Source: Nothophaeocryptopus gaeumannii (Eukaryota > Ascomycota > Dothideomycetes > Mycosphaerellales > Mycosphaerellaceae). From it: a DNA stretch of 64,000 nt. The position numbers and the translations under genes are program-made. Under the pieces are notes generated by a model. It made no database searches and was not told the origin of the DNA. It saw nothing but the letters and a program-made list of their open reading frames with translations. Location of the stretch: assembly GCA_031771865.1 (NCBI GenBank), contig JASISA010000042.1:737501-801500 (forward strand), read 5' to 3'. Positions 51,689-61,696 of the stretch are shown here, one piece after another. Each line of letters starts with the position of its first letter. Positions within the stretch are counted from its first letter, which is position 1.

Positions 51689-52440
51689 ATGTCTTCCGTA
51701 TCGCCATATCTGTTGTATGTCAACTCTCGCCCGACAGTCGTCTCCTCGCGGCTATGGACTGAATGGTACACCATCGAACACCTCCCGGACCTGGTCAACA
51801 CGAAGACGTCGGTGAGAGCAACTTTTTACGAAGAGATTGGAGTGCCCGGACTGGGGGAGGCAAGCCACCCTCGCAAATTCCTCGCGCTTTATCAGACAGA
51901 CTATGTCGAATGTCTTAAAACACAGAACTATATCGACATCCGAACGACGAGCGAGCTCTTCCCAAAAGAAGGCGGAACGAAGAACATTGGAGATAACGGC
52001 GATTTCGATGCGAGGAATTATAAGCTGGTCCAGGAGTATAATCCGAAGGGAGTTGGGAACAGTACGTAGCGTCAAGTGGCTCTCGGGTCCTCTCAGCTAA
52101 CTTCGTTGCAGCACCACCACCAGAGATCTGCACCATCGAGATGTCTCCCAAACACCAAAGAGATTTCGAAGAATGGTATCGCGAAGAACACCTACCTCTA
52201 CTCAGCAAAGCTCCCGGTTACAGACGAACGCTTCGGTACCGACTAGGTCCCAAACCCCCCATAACCAAAGACGAGGAGCCACCGGCATATCTCGCGGTCC
52301 ATGAAGTGGACAGTCTGGAAAAGTGGAGGGGAAAGGAGACAGATGTCGCTGATGGAACGGAGTGGACGAAGAAGCAGCTTGCTGAGAGTAAGGTGTTTAT
52401 TGCGAGGGGGTGGAAATTGATTCACGCTGAAGGATTCTGA
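51689..52440 (+). CDS. EthD-like/dimeric alpha-beta barrel protein with two repeats
   Basis: Exons 51689-52061 and 52112-52440 (50-bp intron, GTACGT..TTGCAG; AAC A joins CA CCA) give 233 aa from MSSVSPYLLYVNSR. Two ferredoxin-like repeats: YLLYVNSRPTVVSSRLWTEW then YTIEHLPDLVNTKT, and CTIEMSPKHQRDFEEWYREEHLPLLSKAPG. Each ends in a YE-rich strand. EthD-type proteins carry W-x-x-x-x-H-L-P-x-L motifs like WYTIEHLPDL and WYREEHLPLL here. Fungal EthD-like proteins are found as tailoring or dimerising enzymes of accessory metabolism; the substrate is unknown. Confidence 0.7.
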
Positions 52441-53365
52441 GATGAGTCGTTAGATTGTAGCAAGGGCAGTAGGACTCCGCCTTGGCTGTTCGATATCGCG
52501 TGAATGGAATAGCCGTCGCGTGCACAGTATGCTTGACGATGGCCGGGGCCTGAAGAGCCGCTTCTGCCGTCTTTTCCTGTGTTGATCCGGCATCAATCGC
52601 TTTTAGTATGGTGCTGGTGAAGAGCCGCATCCGCCGAGAAGTGTTAAAGCCTTTCATCAGTGTCTGTGATTACTGAGCTCTGGGCCGTGTCCTATGGGTA
52701 GCCCAGTAGTACAGTAGTTGGTAACAAAATGCTCGTGTGCCGACCTGTGTTTGTTGCATGCTCGCAAGAGAAAGTTGTCGATTGTAGAGAGAATAGGAGA
52801 ATTTGAGAAAGCTCGGACGCTCTTCCCCCGCGCGGGATGAGCCGAGCAGAAAGCTTGTTCACTTTTCGCTTTGACGCCCCTGCCGGATCTTCGACTTCAT
52901 CTCACACCACACCTATCCGAGCCATACAGGTTTCGTCAATGGCCGACATATCCATCTGAGCGAGTTGCCACGAGAGATTGCGATGCATGTCTTCAGTGCT
53001 CGAAAGCTTCCGCATGATGACGTGGCCGTCGGCATCCTCTCGTTCCTGTTGAAGGAAGCAAACATGCTGAGCTATGAATGGGTTGTCTTGCGCAGGCAGG
53101 CTGCAGACGCGCTGCCTGGACGTATCCGTGATATAGCGCCGTTTGAAGACAGGTACTGGCTATAGGCGGCGATCTCTCAACTGCCCTGGGTTGTGGAGAC
53201 TCCACCACCGAGGACCCCCAGCGGCACGGTAGTTTGTATTGATCGACAAGATGAACAGCAATAAGAAGGCTTTATGCTGCTGCTGCACGTTTGGTTGTTT
53301 CCATCCTTCTTCTTTTTAACACTCTTGCCGCAGTTCCAAGCTGCACAACTACCACACTCAAAATC
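52441..53365. other. Intergenic region with a decayed gene fragment (52944-53165)
   Basis: A plus-strand frame from about 52930 reads VNGRHIHLSELPREIAMHVF..LPHDDVAVGILSFLLKEANM..YEWVVLRRQAADALPG and ends at 53163, preceded by an intron-like acceptor (TACAG). It looks like the last exon of a larger gene whose 5' part is absent. 52700-52930 and 53166-53365 hold no supported gene. Confidence 0.35.
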
Positions 53366-54406
53366 ATGGGTCCCGAGCTCGGAATGTCGAAGAAAGAGTC
53401 AGAAGATATTGATTATGCTACCAACGGCAATGGCGCACACATGCCCACTTTGCAACAAGTTCGCACTGATGGCAGCATCACGATCACTCCGGAAATGTTC
53501 GAGCGAATGTATTTGTCTCCTGAGAACAAAGTCTCTGGAGATCTCAGACGGACACTTGGGTGAGCTGCGATTGTGGTCAAATTGTCGTTGCCAGCGTACT
53601 GAGTCGACGTAGCAACCCGACGCCCATCGGCCTTGGTGGCTTCTTGATCGCCTACTGCCCCATCATCTTCTCCCTACTGGGCTGGAGAGGGTACACTGGC
53701 AATGGAGCCGCGACAGTCGGCACCTACTACTTCAGTGGCGGCTTGCTGGCCATCATCGCTTGCATTCTGGAGTTCATTCTGGGCAACACCTTCCCTGCCG
53801 TGTTCTTTGGAGTCTTCGGTGCATACTTTCTGTCTTTCGGTGCCACTATCACTCCATCATTTGGCGCATATCTTGCGTATGCGCCTGATCCCTCAAACCC
53901 GAAAACTGGTTTGGAAGTTCCGGCTTTCTTGTCGGGTCTTGGTGAGTGCATGCGTGGTCAGAGATTGAAATCTGCTAAAGAGTGCTCTCAGCGTTCTGGA
54001 ACTTGATGATGGCGATTTTCACCCTCTACTGCACAGTTTGCGCCTTGAGAACAAACGTTGTGTTCTTCCTTGCCTTCTTCCTGCTCGCGATTACCTTCAT
54101 TCTCGTGTCCGCCAGCTACTGGACTGTCACGGAGGTTGGAAAGACTGTCACTGGCCACCAACTGCAACTTGTAAGTGCATGTCCCGATGCACCCGTTCAA
54201 AGACGCAGCTGATTTGAATGCAGGCCGGAGGCGCTGTTGGTTTTGTTGTTGGGATACTCGGTTGGTATCTCCTGCTTGCCTTGATGTTGTCCACAGTCGA
54301 TTTCCCAATCAATTTGCCAGTCGGTGATCTCAGCACCGTGATCAAGAGTGGAACAGAGTTGAGGAAGAGAAAGAAGAACCAGAAGGATCTAGAGAAAGGA
54401 CAGTAG
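53366..54406 (+). CDS. Gpr1/Fun34/YaaH family acetate transporter (Ady2-like)
   Basis: Four exons 53366-53559, 53613-53941, 53992-54170 and 54224-54406 give 294 aa. All three introns have GT-AG ends and 50-53 bp. Start MGPELGMSKKESEDI; a polar N-terminus then the family signature NPTPIGLGGFLIAYCPIIFS, followed by six TM helices, YYFSGGLLAIIACILEFILG and FWNLMMAIFTLYCTVCALRT. C-terminus ends in basic KKNQKDLEKGQ. Members such as yeast Ady2 carry acetate/ammonium at the plasma membrane and are induced on acetate. Confidence 0.92.
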
Positions 54407-54498
54407 ACAATGACCTCTCGCACAGTGCTGTCGAGGTTGTTGCGACGTGGTGGTCAAACCTTAATCAAATTCCCCGTTCAAATTTTCAAGACTTAGAC

Positions 54499-55333
54499 TT
54501 TCACGCTTCCAGGCGCCGACTTTCACAACACCTTCTCCACCCATGTCTTTCATGCTTCGCATGATACCACGGCACAGCCTCCGGGTAAGGTCATACCGGC
54601 CGACGACCATAAATGGCACGACCGCGTGTCGTTTGGTCTCACACGAAGGGCAGCCCCCTCCCCAACTCCATCCGCCAATCGACCACAGTTCCTCTTGCGC
54701 GACCCCGAGAGCCATGATGGCCGCGTCCTTCCCAGACTGAGCGTCGATGAGTTCAAAGGTCTTGTGACAGAGGATAAGGCGACCGCAAAAGATGCACAGA
54801 TTTGCTTGGCGTTCCTGAAAGCCGACATCGAACAACTACCGAAAGAGCAATGGAAGGAAGAGGCACGCATATGGGAAGCTGGTGCACATGTTTTGCTGTA
54901 ACTCTGGTCAAGATACGACGCACGTCCGAATGGAATCTCCACTTGTGCGGCATTTCCGAGACTTCTCTCTTGGCATTTGATTGCTGAAGACAGAGAGGCT
55001 TTCGCTTGGAAATGGCTTGCACAGGAAGCGCCAAAGCCAAATGTAATCGTATCGCCTGAGTCTAGATCGAAGCCGCATCGACATAGCTGGGCACGGCACC
55101 TCTTAAGTGGGCTTGCTGAGGCACGGATAGACTGGACTGGCAGTACGAATGGAGATTTAGCTGTGTATGTATGTGCCATACCATTGTGCATTCATCGCGA
55201 GCATAACACAGCTCCCGAGAGCATGGGCTTGATCATCGACAAGCAGGTTCGCCTTGCGAAATGCGCCTCTTTTGACGGAGACCTCTTCGACAAGTACATA
55301 GATCATCGCCGTGAGAATCATACTCAACCATAG
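54499..55333 (+). pseudogene. Gene relic without ATG and with an in-frame TAA
   Basis: A continuous frame from about 54499 to 55333 has protein-like sequence (NTFSTHVFHASHDTTAQPPGK, LTRRAAPSPTPSANRPQFLL, DEFKGLVTEDKATAKDAQIC, AFAWKWLAQEAPKPNVIVSP, HSWARHLLSGLAEARIDWTG) interrupted by TAA at 54899-54901, a CAA-to-TAA type change, after a GAHVLL block. There is no in-frame ATG in the upstream part before a TAG, so the 5' end is missing. A later frame at 55473-55691 (ADVNFAEDTAKNLSVDVWYP) may be a further broken piece. Family unknown. Confidence 0.45.
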
Positions 55334-56161
55334 TTTGCCGAGCTGAATGATGCCGAACGTTACCTTTTCCATCCTGTGAAACCGGATGCCGAGCCATTCA
55401 TATCCTGGATGATGCGACATCGCAACAACATTTTCAAGTCGTCGAGAAAAGAAAAAAGACAGAAGGATCAACGTGTTCTTCCTCCTGCGCCCTGCATACA
55501 TTCTAAGACATCAAGGGCAGTCAGCAGACGTTAACTTCGCAGAGGACACGGCAAAGAACCTAAGTGTTGATGTTTGGTATCCCGGTTCCAAGACATGGCT
55601 CGACTCAGAACAAGATTGGCGACTGGAGGGCGTTCGAAGACCAGGCGTGGTAATCCCATGGAAATCCTGCGAGACCTGGTCAGCCAGGTGATGCAGACCT
55701 CTAGCACTTCCTATGGGGCTGAACAGACTTACTTACTTCACCGATAGTTTTCGCCGATTGAATGTTTGGAATCAGGCGGGCGATTGTGGAAACAGATAGC
55801 ATGTTTCTTCACTGAAAGGGGTTCTTGCACTTTCGCAGCCTTGAAGATATCCTGCGCTCCCAAGATGGCGTCGACTCCGGTGCTAAACACACGGCGCAGA
55901 ATGTTCTTACAGCAGACGAAGTCTCAAGAAGCAGCCGCGTACTTTGAACCACCATGCGTGGAGGTCAAAGGGTTTGATCACAGTAGTGCAGCAGTGCGAT
56001 AATGTGGGAACGGCAGCATCGTCTTTACTTCCTTCACATGCGTGTGTTCCCGCACAGGCCGCGGACCGCGAGTTCTGACGCTTTAGCACTTCGGCTCAAC
56101 GTCCACGCTTCCTCCGAAATGCATCACACATCTGCCACTTCCACGCCTTAAACTCATCAAC
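55334..56161. other. Region with broken frames downstream of the relic
   Basis: Frames at 55473-55691 and 55766-56002 (plus strand) contain protein-like words but no start, motif or consistent splice join. Possibly 3' remains of the relic at 54499-55333. Confidence 0.3.
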
Positions 56162-56713
56162 ATGCCCACTCAGGGGCAGATCGAAGGTTGGCGTTGCGAG
56201 TTCGAAGCCGCGCGTAGCTTCGAAGACGATGAGGACTACGCGTTTCCGGACAATCCACCAACAAAACCCGCCACTACCACCAGTCGCCCACCCAGCAAAG
56301 TGCATCAGCAACAACACCCACCGAAGATCCCGACTCAACCACGAAGCATGGCGCAAGCGCAGCAGAAGTCCACACAACACAAATTACAACAGACACAAGC
56401 CATGCCGCCACCTAAGAGACCAGTGAAAATCACACCACTGGAGACAAAGTCCAGGCCACAGACTTTGAGCAACCTGTCGCCAGCGGCCTTTACTTCTCTT
56501 CAAGAGTCACTGCAGATGCCGGTGGTCGGTCAGGGACGGAGGGAGGAGAGAGCTGCGAGCGTGGGCGCTGCGAGTGTCGGTGCCGACTCGGTTAATGCGA
56601 GTGACGGTAGTGGACCTACGTTCGAGGAGCAGCAGCACCAGCAGATGATGATGAATAACTACTGGTACTCCGTGTACGGTTCCGGAGAGGCTGGTCCGGG
56701 TCATTGGCCGTAG
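56162..56713 (+). CDS. Gln/Pro-rich hypothetical protein
   Basis: 183 aa, MPTQGQIEGWRCEFEAARSF then disordered: PTKPATTTSRPPSKVHQQQ, AQAQQKSTQHKLQQTQAMPP, an SAAF-type helix (SNLSPAAFTSLQESLQ), a VGAASVGADSVNASDG repeat, and a Met/Tyr-rich end MMMNNYWYSVYGSGEAG. No known domain, no TM. Composition suggests a disordered nuclear or RNP protein. The frame opens at the first ATG and is 0.5 kb upstream of the TEX30-like gene. Confidence 0.6.
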   Translation: MPTQGQIEGWRCEFEAARSFEDDEDYAFPDNPPTKPATTTSRPPSKVHQQQHPPKIPTQPRSMAQAQQKSTQHKLQQTQAMPPPKRPVKITPLETKSRPQTLSNLSPAAFTSLQESLQMPVVGQGRREERAASVGAASVGADSVNASDGSGPTFEEQQHQQMMMNNYWYSVYGSGEAGPGHWP

Positions 56714-57208
56714 GAGGAGCATGAGGGTTGGGAAGGACGTTGGAAACAGTGTTGCGGAGTAACGAGACTTGGATACTCAGTGATGGAGATTGAGTAAAGG
56801 ATTGGAATCCCCAACTACGGATCCCTGGGTCGAGCGGCTTAGAACACAATCAAGTCCATATGATCGTCCTCAAATGACTCGCCGATCAACATGTACGGGT
56901 CTTCTGATACGTGTGTACCTGGCGGACGCTAACGGCTGGTCTTACGCCCCGGTTGGGCATAGATGCCTTGCAACAAATATGATGGACAATGCCAGGATAC
57001 TCATTGGCTGTGTAAAATTCAGATTTGAGGATTTTTGAGCGTTCCTGAATATTAATTCTGACTTGAGTTCTTCTTGACTTCAGTTGCAGGGTGATGTGGA
57101 GGAGCGTTGAAATTTTGACGTCATATATGCAGGGATTCGGTAGAGGATGGACTTCACTTGCTGCTTCGAGATGATCTTGGCTCCACAAGTGTATGAGCAT
57201 TTGACGAT
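56714..57208. other. Intergenic region before the TEX30-like gene
   Basis: No gene supported; a moderately AT-rich leader precedes the ATG at 57209. Confidence 0.4.
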
Positions 57209-58177
57209 ATGCCGAAACGGAAGAAAGCTGAGGAGCAAGAAGAACAAGAGCCGGATTTCAAGGAATCGAAACATGAAGACAAAACCGGCGATGAGAAGCA
57301 ACTCCGTACATCACACTCAGTTCTAGGAGGCCTCAAAGATCCAACCCTCAACTCTCGCGTCGACGGTACAGAAGACCCCAACGAAGATGGAGTCGAACAT
57401 TTCTCAGTCCCTTTTGGCGAGAAGAAGATCATTTGTGAGCTTCGAAACGCGGACGAAGCCCTTCCCACATCCAAGCGAAACAGCAATGCTCCGCCCGCTC
57501 CCTTAATCTTCACCCACGGCGCCGGCGGCGGCATAGCCAACCCCGCCACTGCGCACTTCGCAGACGGATATGCCACAGTCTCCCCAGTTGTTTGCTATCA
57601 AGGGACGATGAATCTCCAGAATCGGATCAAAGGGTTTCATGAGGTCATCTGCCACTGCAACGAACAACACAAGGAGGCTGGGGAGGTGAAGGTCTTGGGT
57701 GGAAGAAGTATGGGCGCCCGAGCGGCCGTGTTGACGGCGCTGGAGAGAAACAAGGAGAAAGGGGAAGACGGGAGAATTGAGGCATTGGTGTTGGTCAGCT
57801 ATCCATTGACAGCAGGCAAAGATGGGAAGAAGAGGGAGCCGGAACGGAGGGAGCAGATCCTCTTTGATTTGGATGAGGACGTTGATGTGCTGTTCGTTAT
57901 CGGCGGCGAGGACGCTCAGTGCGATTTGAAAGTGCTGGAAGACGTGAGAGGCAAGATGAAGGCTCAGAGTTGGCTTTCTGTGGTGAAGGGAGCAGATCAC
58001 GGCATGAGTTTGAAGAAAGTTGGGGAGGAAGGCGTGGAAGATATGAGGAAGAAGATGGGTAGTGTTGCTGCTGAGTGGGTGGCGGAGAGGAATGAGGGAA
58101 AGACCAAGGGTGAGATATTATGGGACGAAGAGGATAGGAAGGCGGTTTGTGGAGGATGGAACGAGGAAACGAAATGA
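57209..58177 (+). CDS. TEX30/KANL3-like alpha/beta hydrolase
   Basis: 322 aa, intronless. A charged N-terminus (MPKRKKAEEQEEQEPDFKES), a beta strand with FGEKKIICELRNAD, LIFTHGAGGGIANP (oxyanion loop), KVLGGRSMGARAAVLTALE near 164 (G-x-S-x-G nucleophile Ser), VLFVIGGEDAQC near 231 (acid Asp) and VVKGADHGMSL near 262 (His). Such proteins form the TEX30/KANL3 dienelactone-hydrolase-like group; animal TEX30 has no assigned substrate. Cytosolic or nuclear. Confidence 0.85.
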   Translation: MPKRKKAEEQEEQEPDFKESKHEDKTGDEKQLRTSHSVLGGLKDPTLNSRVDGTEDPNEDGVEHFSVPFGEKKIICELRNADEALPTSKRNSNAPPAPLIFTHGAGGGIANPATAHFADGYATVSPVVCYQGTMNLQNRIKGFHEVICHCNEQHKEAGEVKVLGGRSMGARAAVLTALERNKEKGEDGRIEALVLVSYPLTAGKDGKKREPERREQILFDLDEDVDVLFVIGGEDAQCDLKVLEDVRGKMKAQSWLSVVKGADHGMSLKKVGEEGVEDMRKKMGSVAAEWVAERNEGKTKGEILWDEEDRKAVCGGWNEETK

Positions 58178-58437
58178 TTGGAGCCACGATGGGTTTCCTA
58201 AGATGCAATTTTCAACTCGCCATTGGAAGACTATCAGCTACTCGTTAAGTCGAGGTGGTCATGTCTCCCCAATCCTTCATCCTCTCGCAGCCAATCCATA
58301 CCCATCCAGTGGGTTCAAACCCGACCATTTCGTGGAGACTCACCGCTGCTGTCATTTTCATCGCTCCAGAGAACCTTCGGACGCTGCTCATTCCGAAGAA
58401 CTCTCCGACGAATGAAGTCTGTTGGAGTCGCAGAACC
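58178..58437. other. Convergent intergenic region
   Basis: Only shadow frames. A GGTTCAAACCC stem-like sequence at 58311-58321 resembles a tRNA T-arm but has no partner arms (see rejected). Confidence 0.4.
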
Positions 58438-60258
58438 CTACTCTGCTTTGCCGCCTGTATCCTTCCCGTCCTTCGAAGGCGTAGCATCGATCAGTGCAGG
58501 GGCAGAAGCAGCACGTCCAGCTGGCATGTTTTCCTTGTCCTCGATGCCGAGACCCTCGATACCCGGCAAGGATGTCGGAGCTGGGACGACCGGAGTGGCA
58601 GCCGGGCTGGCAGCTTCGACGGTAACTACGGGCGCCGTGCCATCAACACTGACTGCCGGAGCGTCAACGACTGCCGGCTGCGCTGAAGATGGAGTTGCGT
58701 TTGGCTGATTGGCTCCTGGTTGGCTGGCGAGGTCGTTGCCCCTGCTGTTAGCAGGACGATGAAAGCCGAAGCCGTTGCGTCGACCGTACGACCCTGCACC
58801 ACCTCCACTGCCATTGCGGTAGTAGTTGTTTCCTCCGCCAAAGCCCTGCTCGCCATGGCTGTTGAAGTACGGGGTACGACGCTGCTCAGCTCGCTCGCGG
58901 ATACTTCTGCCTCCATAGCCATTCTGCTGGTATCCACTACCATTCCTGCTGCGCTGGTAGCGGACATCCTGTGTAACTCCTCCACTCTCGTCCTGCTGGG
59001 AATTGCCTCCGTTCTTGTTGCCTTGATAACGAACATCCTGTGGGCCGGTTCGATTACCATTCTGCTGCGCGTGCTGCTGACTACGCGACTTGTTAGACTG
59101 AGACTGCTTCTCCTGCCGATCCTGCTCGATCCAATTTCTCATCTTCTCGCGGCGGCCCATGAAGCTAAAGTACCAGCTCGGCTGACCGTGCTGAACTCGG
59201 CATCCCTGGTCCCAATGACCATCTCTCGAGTGGCTCCAGTATTCGCGATCCTCGGCCCCGTCACTGGAGGAACCGCGGATGCAATCGAGGCAGAGACCTG
59301 AGAAGTATCCACGAACCTCGAGATCCGCGTTCTCGACAACGAGGTTGAAGTTGAAGGTGCAGGCATGAGATCCGCAGGTGGCTGGCATGCCCAAAATGCC
59401 ATCGTAACTCTTGAGGGCATGCAGAGCAGAGAGGATGCTGTCCATGGTGAACTTGGACTCAATCGGCCAGATGCCAGTGTCGGAGAGACTGCGCTCGTAC
59501 GCCCAGAGAACGTACGGTGCGCACTTGCAGTCGCTGTACTTGAGTAGCTTGGTGATTGGGTTGTACAGAGCGCGGTGGAGCATCGTCTTGAGACGGCCCT
59601 TCGCAGCGTTCATTTGTTGCATGATGTGCTGTGGGAGGTGTAGCGACGAGGCATTGGGTGGCTGGATGGCTGCGAAGCCTGGTGGCATGGTCTCGGCAAT
59701 GGTGCCGCTGTTGTTGTGATAGACGACGTACTTGGTAGCTGCAGTGAATCCACGGGCGAAGTCGAAACAGTAGCTTGGGTAGAGCAGCGCAGCATACTCC
59801 TTGTAGCCGAATCTGCCAATCTCTGGCTGGCGATCGTACCAGCCGATGAACCAATCCTTAGCTGATTGGATGCGAGTGGAGATGCCATATTTGGCTGAGA
59901 CGGAGAGCATGTACCAAACATCGTCAAGGGTCGTGTCGAGCGCATCGTCAGTGACGGTGCCGTGTACGAGCTTCAGCCAGCGGGAAAGAGCCTGGACGCA
60001 GGCTGCACCATCATCCTCGCGGACTTCGAAGATCTCTTGTTCTTGGCGAATGGGGCGCGAAAAGTAATTGCTGCAGGAAGCCAGCGTAGCGCTGTCCACC
60101 TTGAACTCGTGCAGCTTGACTGGCATTGGGGTGGTGATGGTCTCGCCGCCATCAAGCTGAATCACTGGCGCAAGCTCGATGACGCGTAGCACGAAGTCGG
60201 CATTGGGTGCGATGGTGTAGTACTCCTTCTCGAGCTGCCAATATGTGTTGGTAGCCAT
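58438..60258 (-). CDS. BTB/POZ-like domain protein with RGG/Gln-rich tail
   Basis: 606 aa, intronless. The N-terminus (about 1-160) resembles a BTB/POZ fold: VLRVIELAPVIQLDGGETIT, VDSATLASCSNYFSRPIRQE then EVREDDGAACVQALSRWLKL and VWYMLSVSAKYGISTRIQSA. A middle region carries Cys-rich sequence (YSDCKCAPYVLWAYERSL, CGSHACTFNFNLV, GLCLDCIRG..CRVQHGQ) that could bind zinc. Then a Gln/Asn/Gly/Arg-rich low-complexity region with two repeats of Q/T-QDVRYQ and GGGNNYYRNGSGGGAGS. BTB proteins dimerise or adapt Cullin-3 ligases; the tail is RNP-like. Precise function unknown. Confidence 0.75.
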   Translation of the reverse strand: MATNTYWQLEKEYYTIAPNADFVLRVIELAPVIQLDGGETITTPMPVKLHEFKVDSATLASCSNYFSRPIRQEQEIFEVREDDGAACVQALSRWLKLVHGTVTDDALDTTLDDVWYMLSVSAKYGISTRIQSAKDWFIGWYDRQPEIGRFGYKEYAALLYPSYCFDFARGFTAATKYVVYHNNSGTIAETMPPGFAAIQPPNASSLHLPQHIMQQMNAAKGRLKTMLHRALYNPITKLLKYSDCKCAPYVLWAYERSLSDTGIWPIESKFTMDSILSALHALKSYDGILGMPATCGSHACTFNFNLVVENADLEVRGYFSGLCLDCIRGSSSDGAEDREYWSHSRDGHWDQGCRVQHGQPSWYFSFMGRREKMRNWIEQDRQEKQSQSNKSRSQQHAQQNGNRTGPQDVRYQGNKNGGNSQQDESGGVTQDVRYQRSRNGSGYQQNGYGGRSIRERAEQRRTPYFNSHGEQGFGGGNNYYRNGSGGGAGSYGRRNGFGFHRPANSRGNDLASQPGANQPNATPSSAQPAVVDAPAVSVDGTAPVVTVEAASPAATPVVPAPTSLPGIEGLGIEDKENMPAGRAASAPALIDATPSKDGKDTGGKAE

Positions 60259-60669
60259 GTTGGGGCGGGTTGTCGGTGTTGCTTTGTGTTATTGGTTGGT
60301 GGAAGGTAGATGGAAGCTGGAGGGCGAAGTACGAGAGAGTGATAGAGGCAGAAGCCGCGTATGGCCGAAGTGAGGTTCATCGTATGATATCACTAGGCAG
60401 TTGCGCCAGGTGAAGTTCCGAATATGGAAGGAGCGGAAGAAATGTGAATGGAAGTGAAGTACGAACCTTTGATTGGCCATCCACGCCCGCACGTGCACTA
60501 CTTATCACATGTGCAGCGCATTTGGAACGCAGCCAGCCTCGTCTTTCCTTTTCATGTGATGTACATTTCCTCAGCCAGATACTTCGCAGCCCGCCAGCTA
60601 CATATGCTACCTGTCTCCGCCCAACGCCTCAAACGCCTTGCTTTCGTAGCGGCCACGATAAGTAGCATC
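60259..60669. other. Intergenic region / promoter of the BTB-like gene
   Basis: No supported gene. The plus-strand frame at 60448-60858 is antisense shadow of the proteasome gene. Confidence 0.4.
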
Positions 60670-61387
60670 CTAAGGCGCATGCACCTGCACATCGTTTCCC
60701 TCGTAGTGATCCAGCTCTCGGATTCCGTCCTTGTCCACGACCTTCACGATGACTCCCTTGAAGTCGATGGGCAACCGCCTCTTCAGTTCATCTGTGCACA
60801 TCCTCAAGATCTTCATGCCTTGCTCGAAGCTGATGTCTGGGTGGTGGTGCTTGTCTAATGTTGACAAGCAGTAGTACTGTGCGTAGCCGTGAGCGGCGTA
60901 TGGGAGCGGGGCACAGGATGCGAGGTAGTCGATCCAGTGGAGGGTTGGCTTGTTCTTGTGAGCATCGAAGCCGCCGAGTAGCAGATTGACTGTGTATGGG
61001 GATCTGGATCGGAGAGACTTCGCAAGCTCGCTGCGGACGAATGATGCGGTCTCGGTGGGCGTTAGATCGGTGCCGTTGCGCATCGAGTAGAGCTGGATGT
61101 TGGCTTGGATGTACTCTGCGAATTGAACTTCCCAGCTATTAGCATGTAGCTTTGCACTGTCTTGGGGAATGTACCTGTATCTCCAGCCTCTCCGCTGAAG
61201 GCCATGAGAGTGTGCTCGTTCAGTTTCCGGGTCTTGTCGTCTGATGATTTGAGGATGGTTGCGCCTCGCATGGCCGCTTTCGAGGCGGCGATGATGGTGA
61301 AGTCCTTGCCAGTGATTCCGAGTAGCACCTCCCTGTCGCATCCATTAGACGCCAACTCATATCATCGAGCAGTATCAGCACGTACAT
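60670..61387 (-). CDS. PRE1: 20S proteasome subunit beta-4 (PRE1-type)
   Basis: Exons 61387-61382 (two codons), 61328-61175 and 61127-60670 give 205 aa. Splice joins: the second intron (61174-61128) joins ..FSGEAGDT to VQFAEYIQANIQLY, an unmistakable beta-4 block. The first intron uses GTGCTG and an AG before GTGCTACTC and is less certain. Blocks: GITGKDFTIIAASKAAMRGA, SSDDKTRKLNEHTLMAFSGEAG, SPYTVNLLLGGFDAHKNKPT, DYLASCAPLPYAAHGYAQYY and LPIDFKGVIVKVVDKDGIRE. This is a non-catalytic beta ring subunit of the 26S proteasome. Confidence 0.92.
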
Positions 61388-61696
61388 GATTGCTGTTGTA
61401 TGTGGTGTTGTGTTTGGTTGATGTTTCTGTTTTGAGCTCTGGTGTCGACGGGAGCTCCAGCGTTAGGCACGCCTGGTTGACGTGTGAGCGTGTCTTCGGC
61501 AAGTCCAGCCGAGTACGGAGGGCGGGAGCACCAAAAAAGTTGAAAGCCCTCCACTTTGCACATGAAAGTTCAAGCAGAGAAGGCAGTTTCCTTCGCTTTC
61601 ACTACTTCACTTTTGTCTTGTTCTCATTTGCGCACGACCTGCCACCGAAATCTACATCAGCATCAGACTAGAATGCGCTAAGTTGCAGGAGGTGCA

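Noticed and set aside
49109..52440. A metabolite cluster around the 8-TM and EthD-like proteins
   Set aside because: No core synthase, P450 or oxidoreductase in the neighbourhood; two of the genes are relics.
58300..58335. GGTTCAAACCC, tRNA T-arm-like sequence
   Set aside because: One stem mismatch and no matching acceptor, D or anticodon arms in the expected 70 bases.
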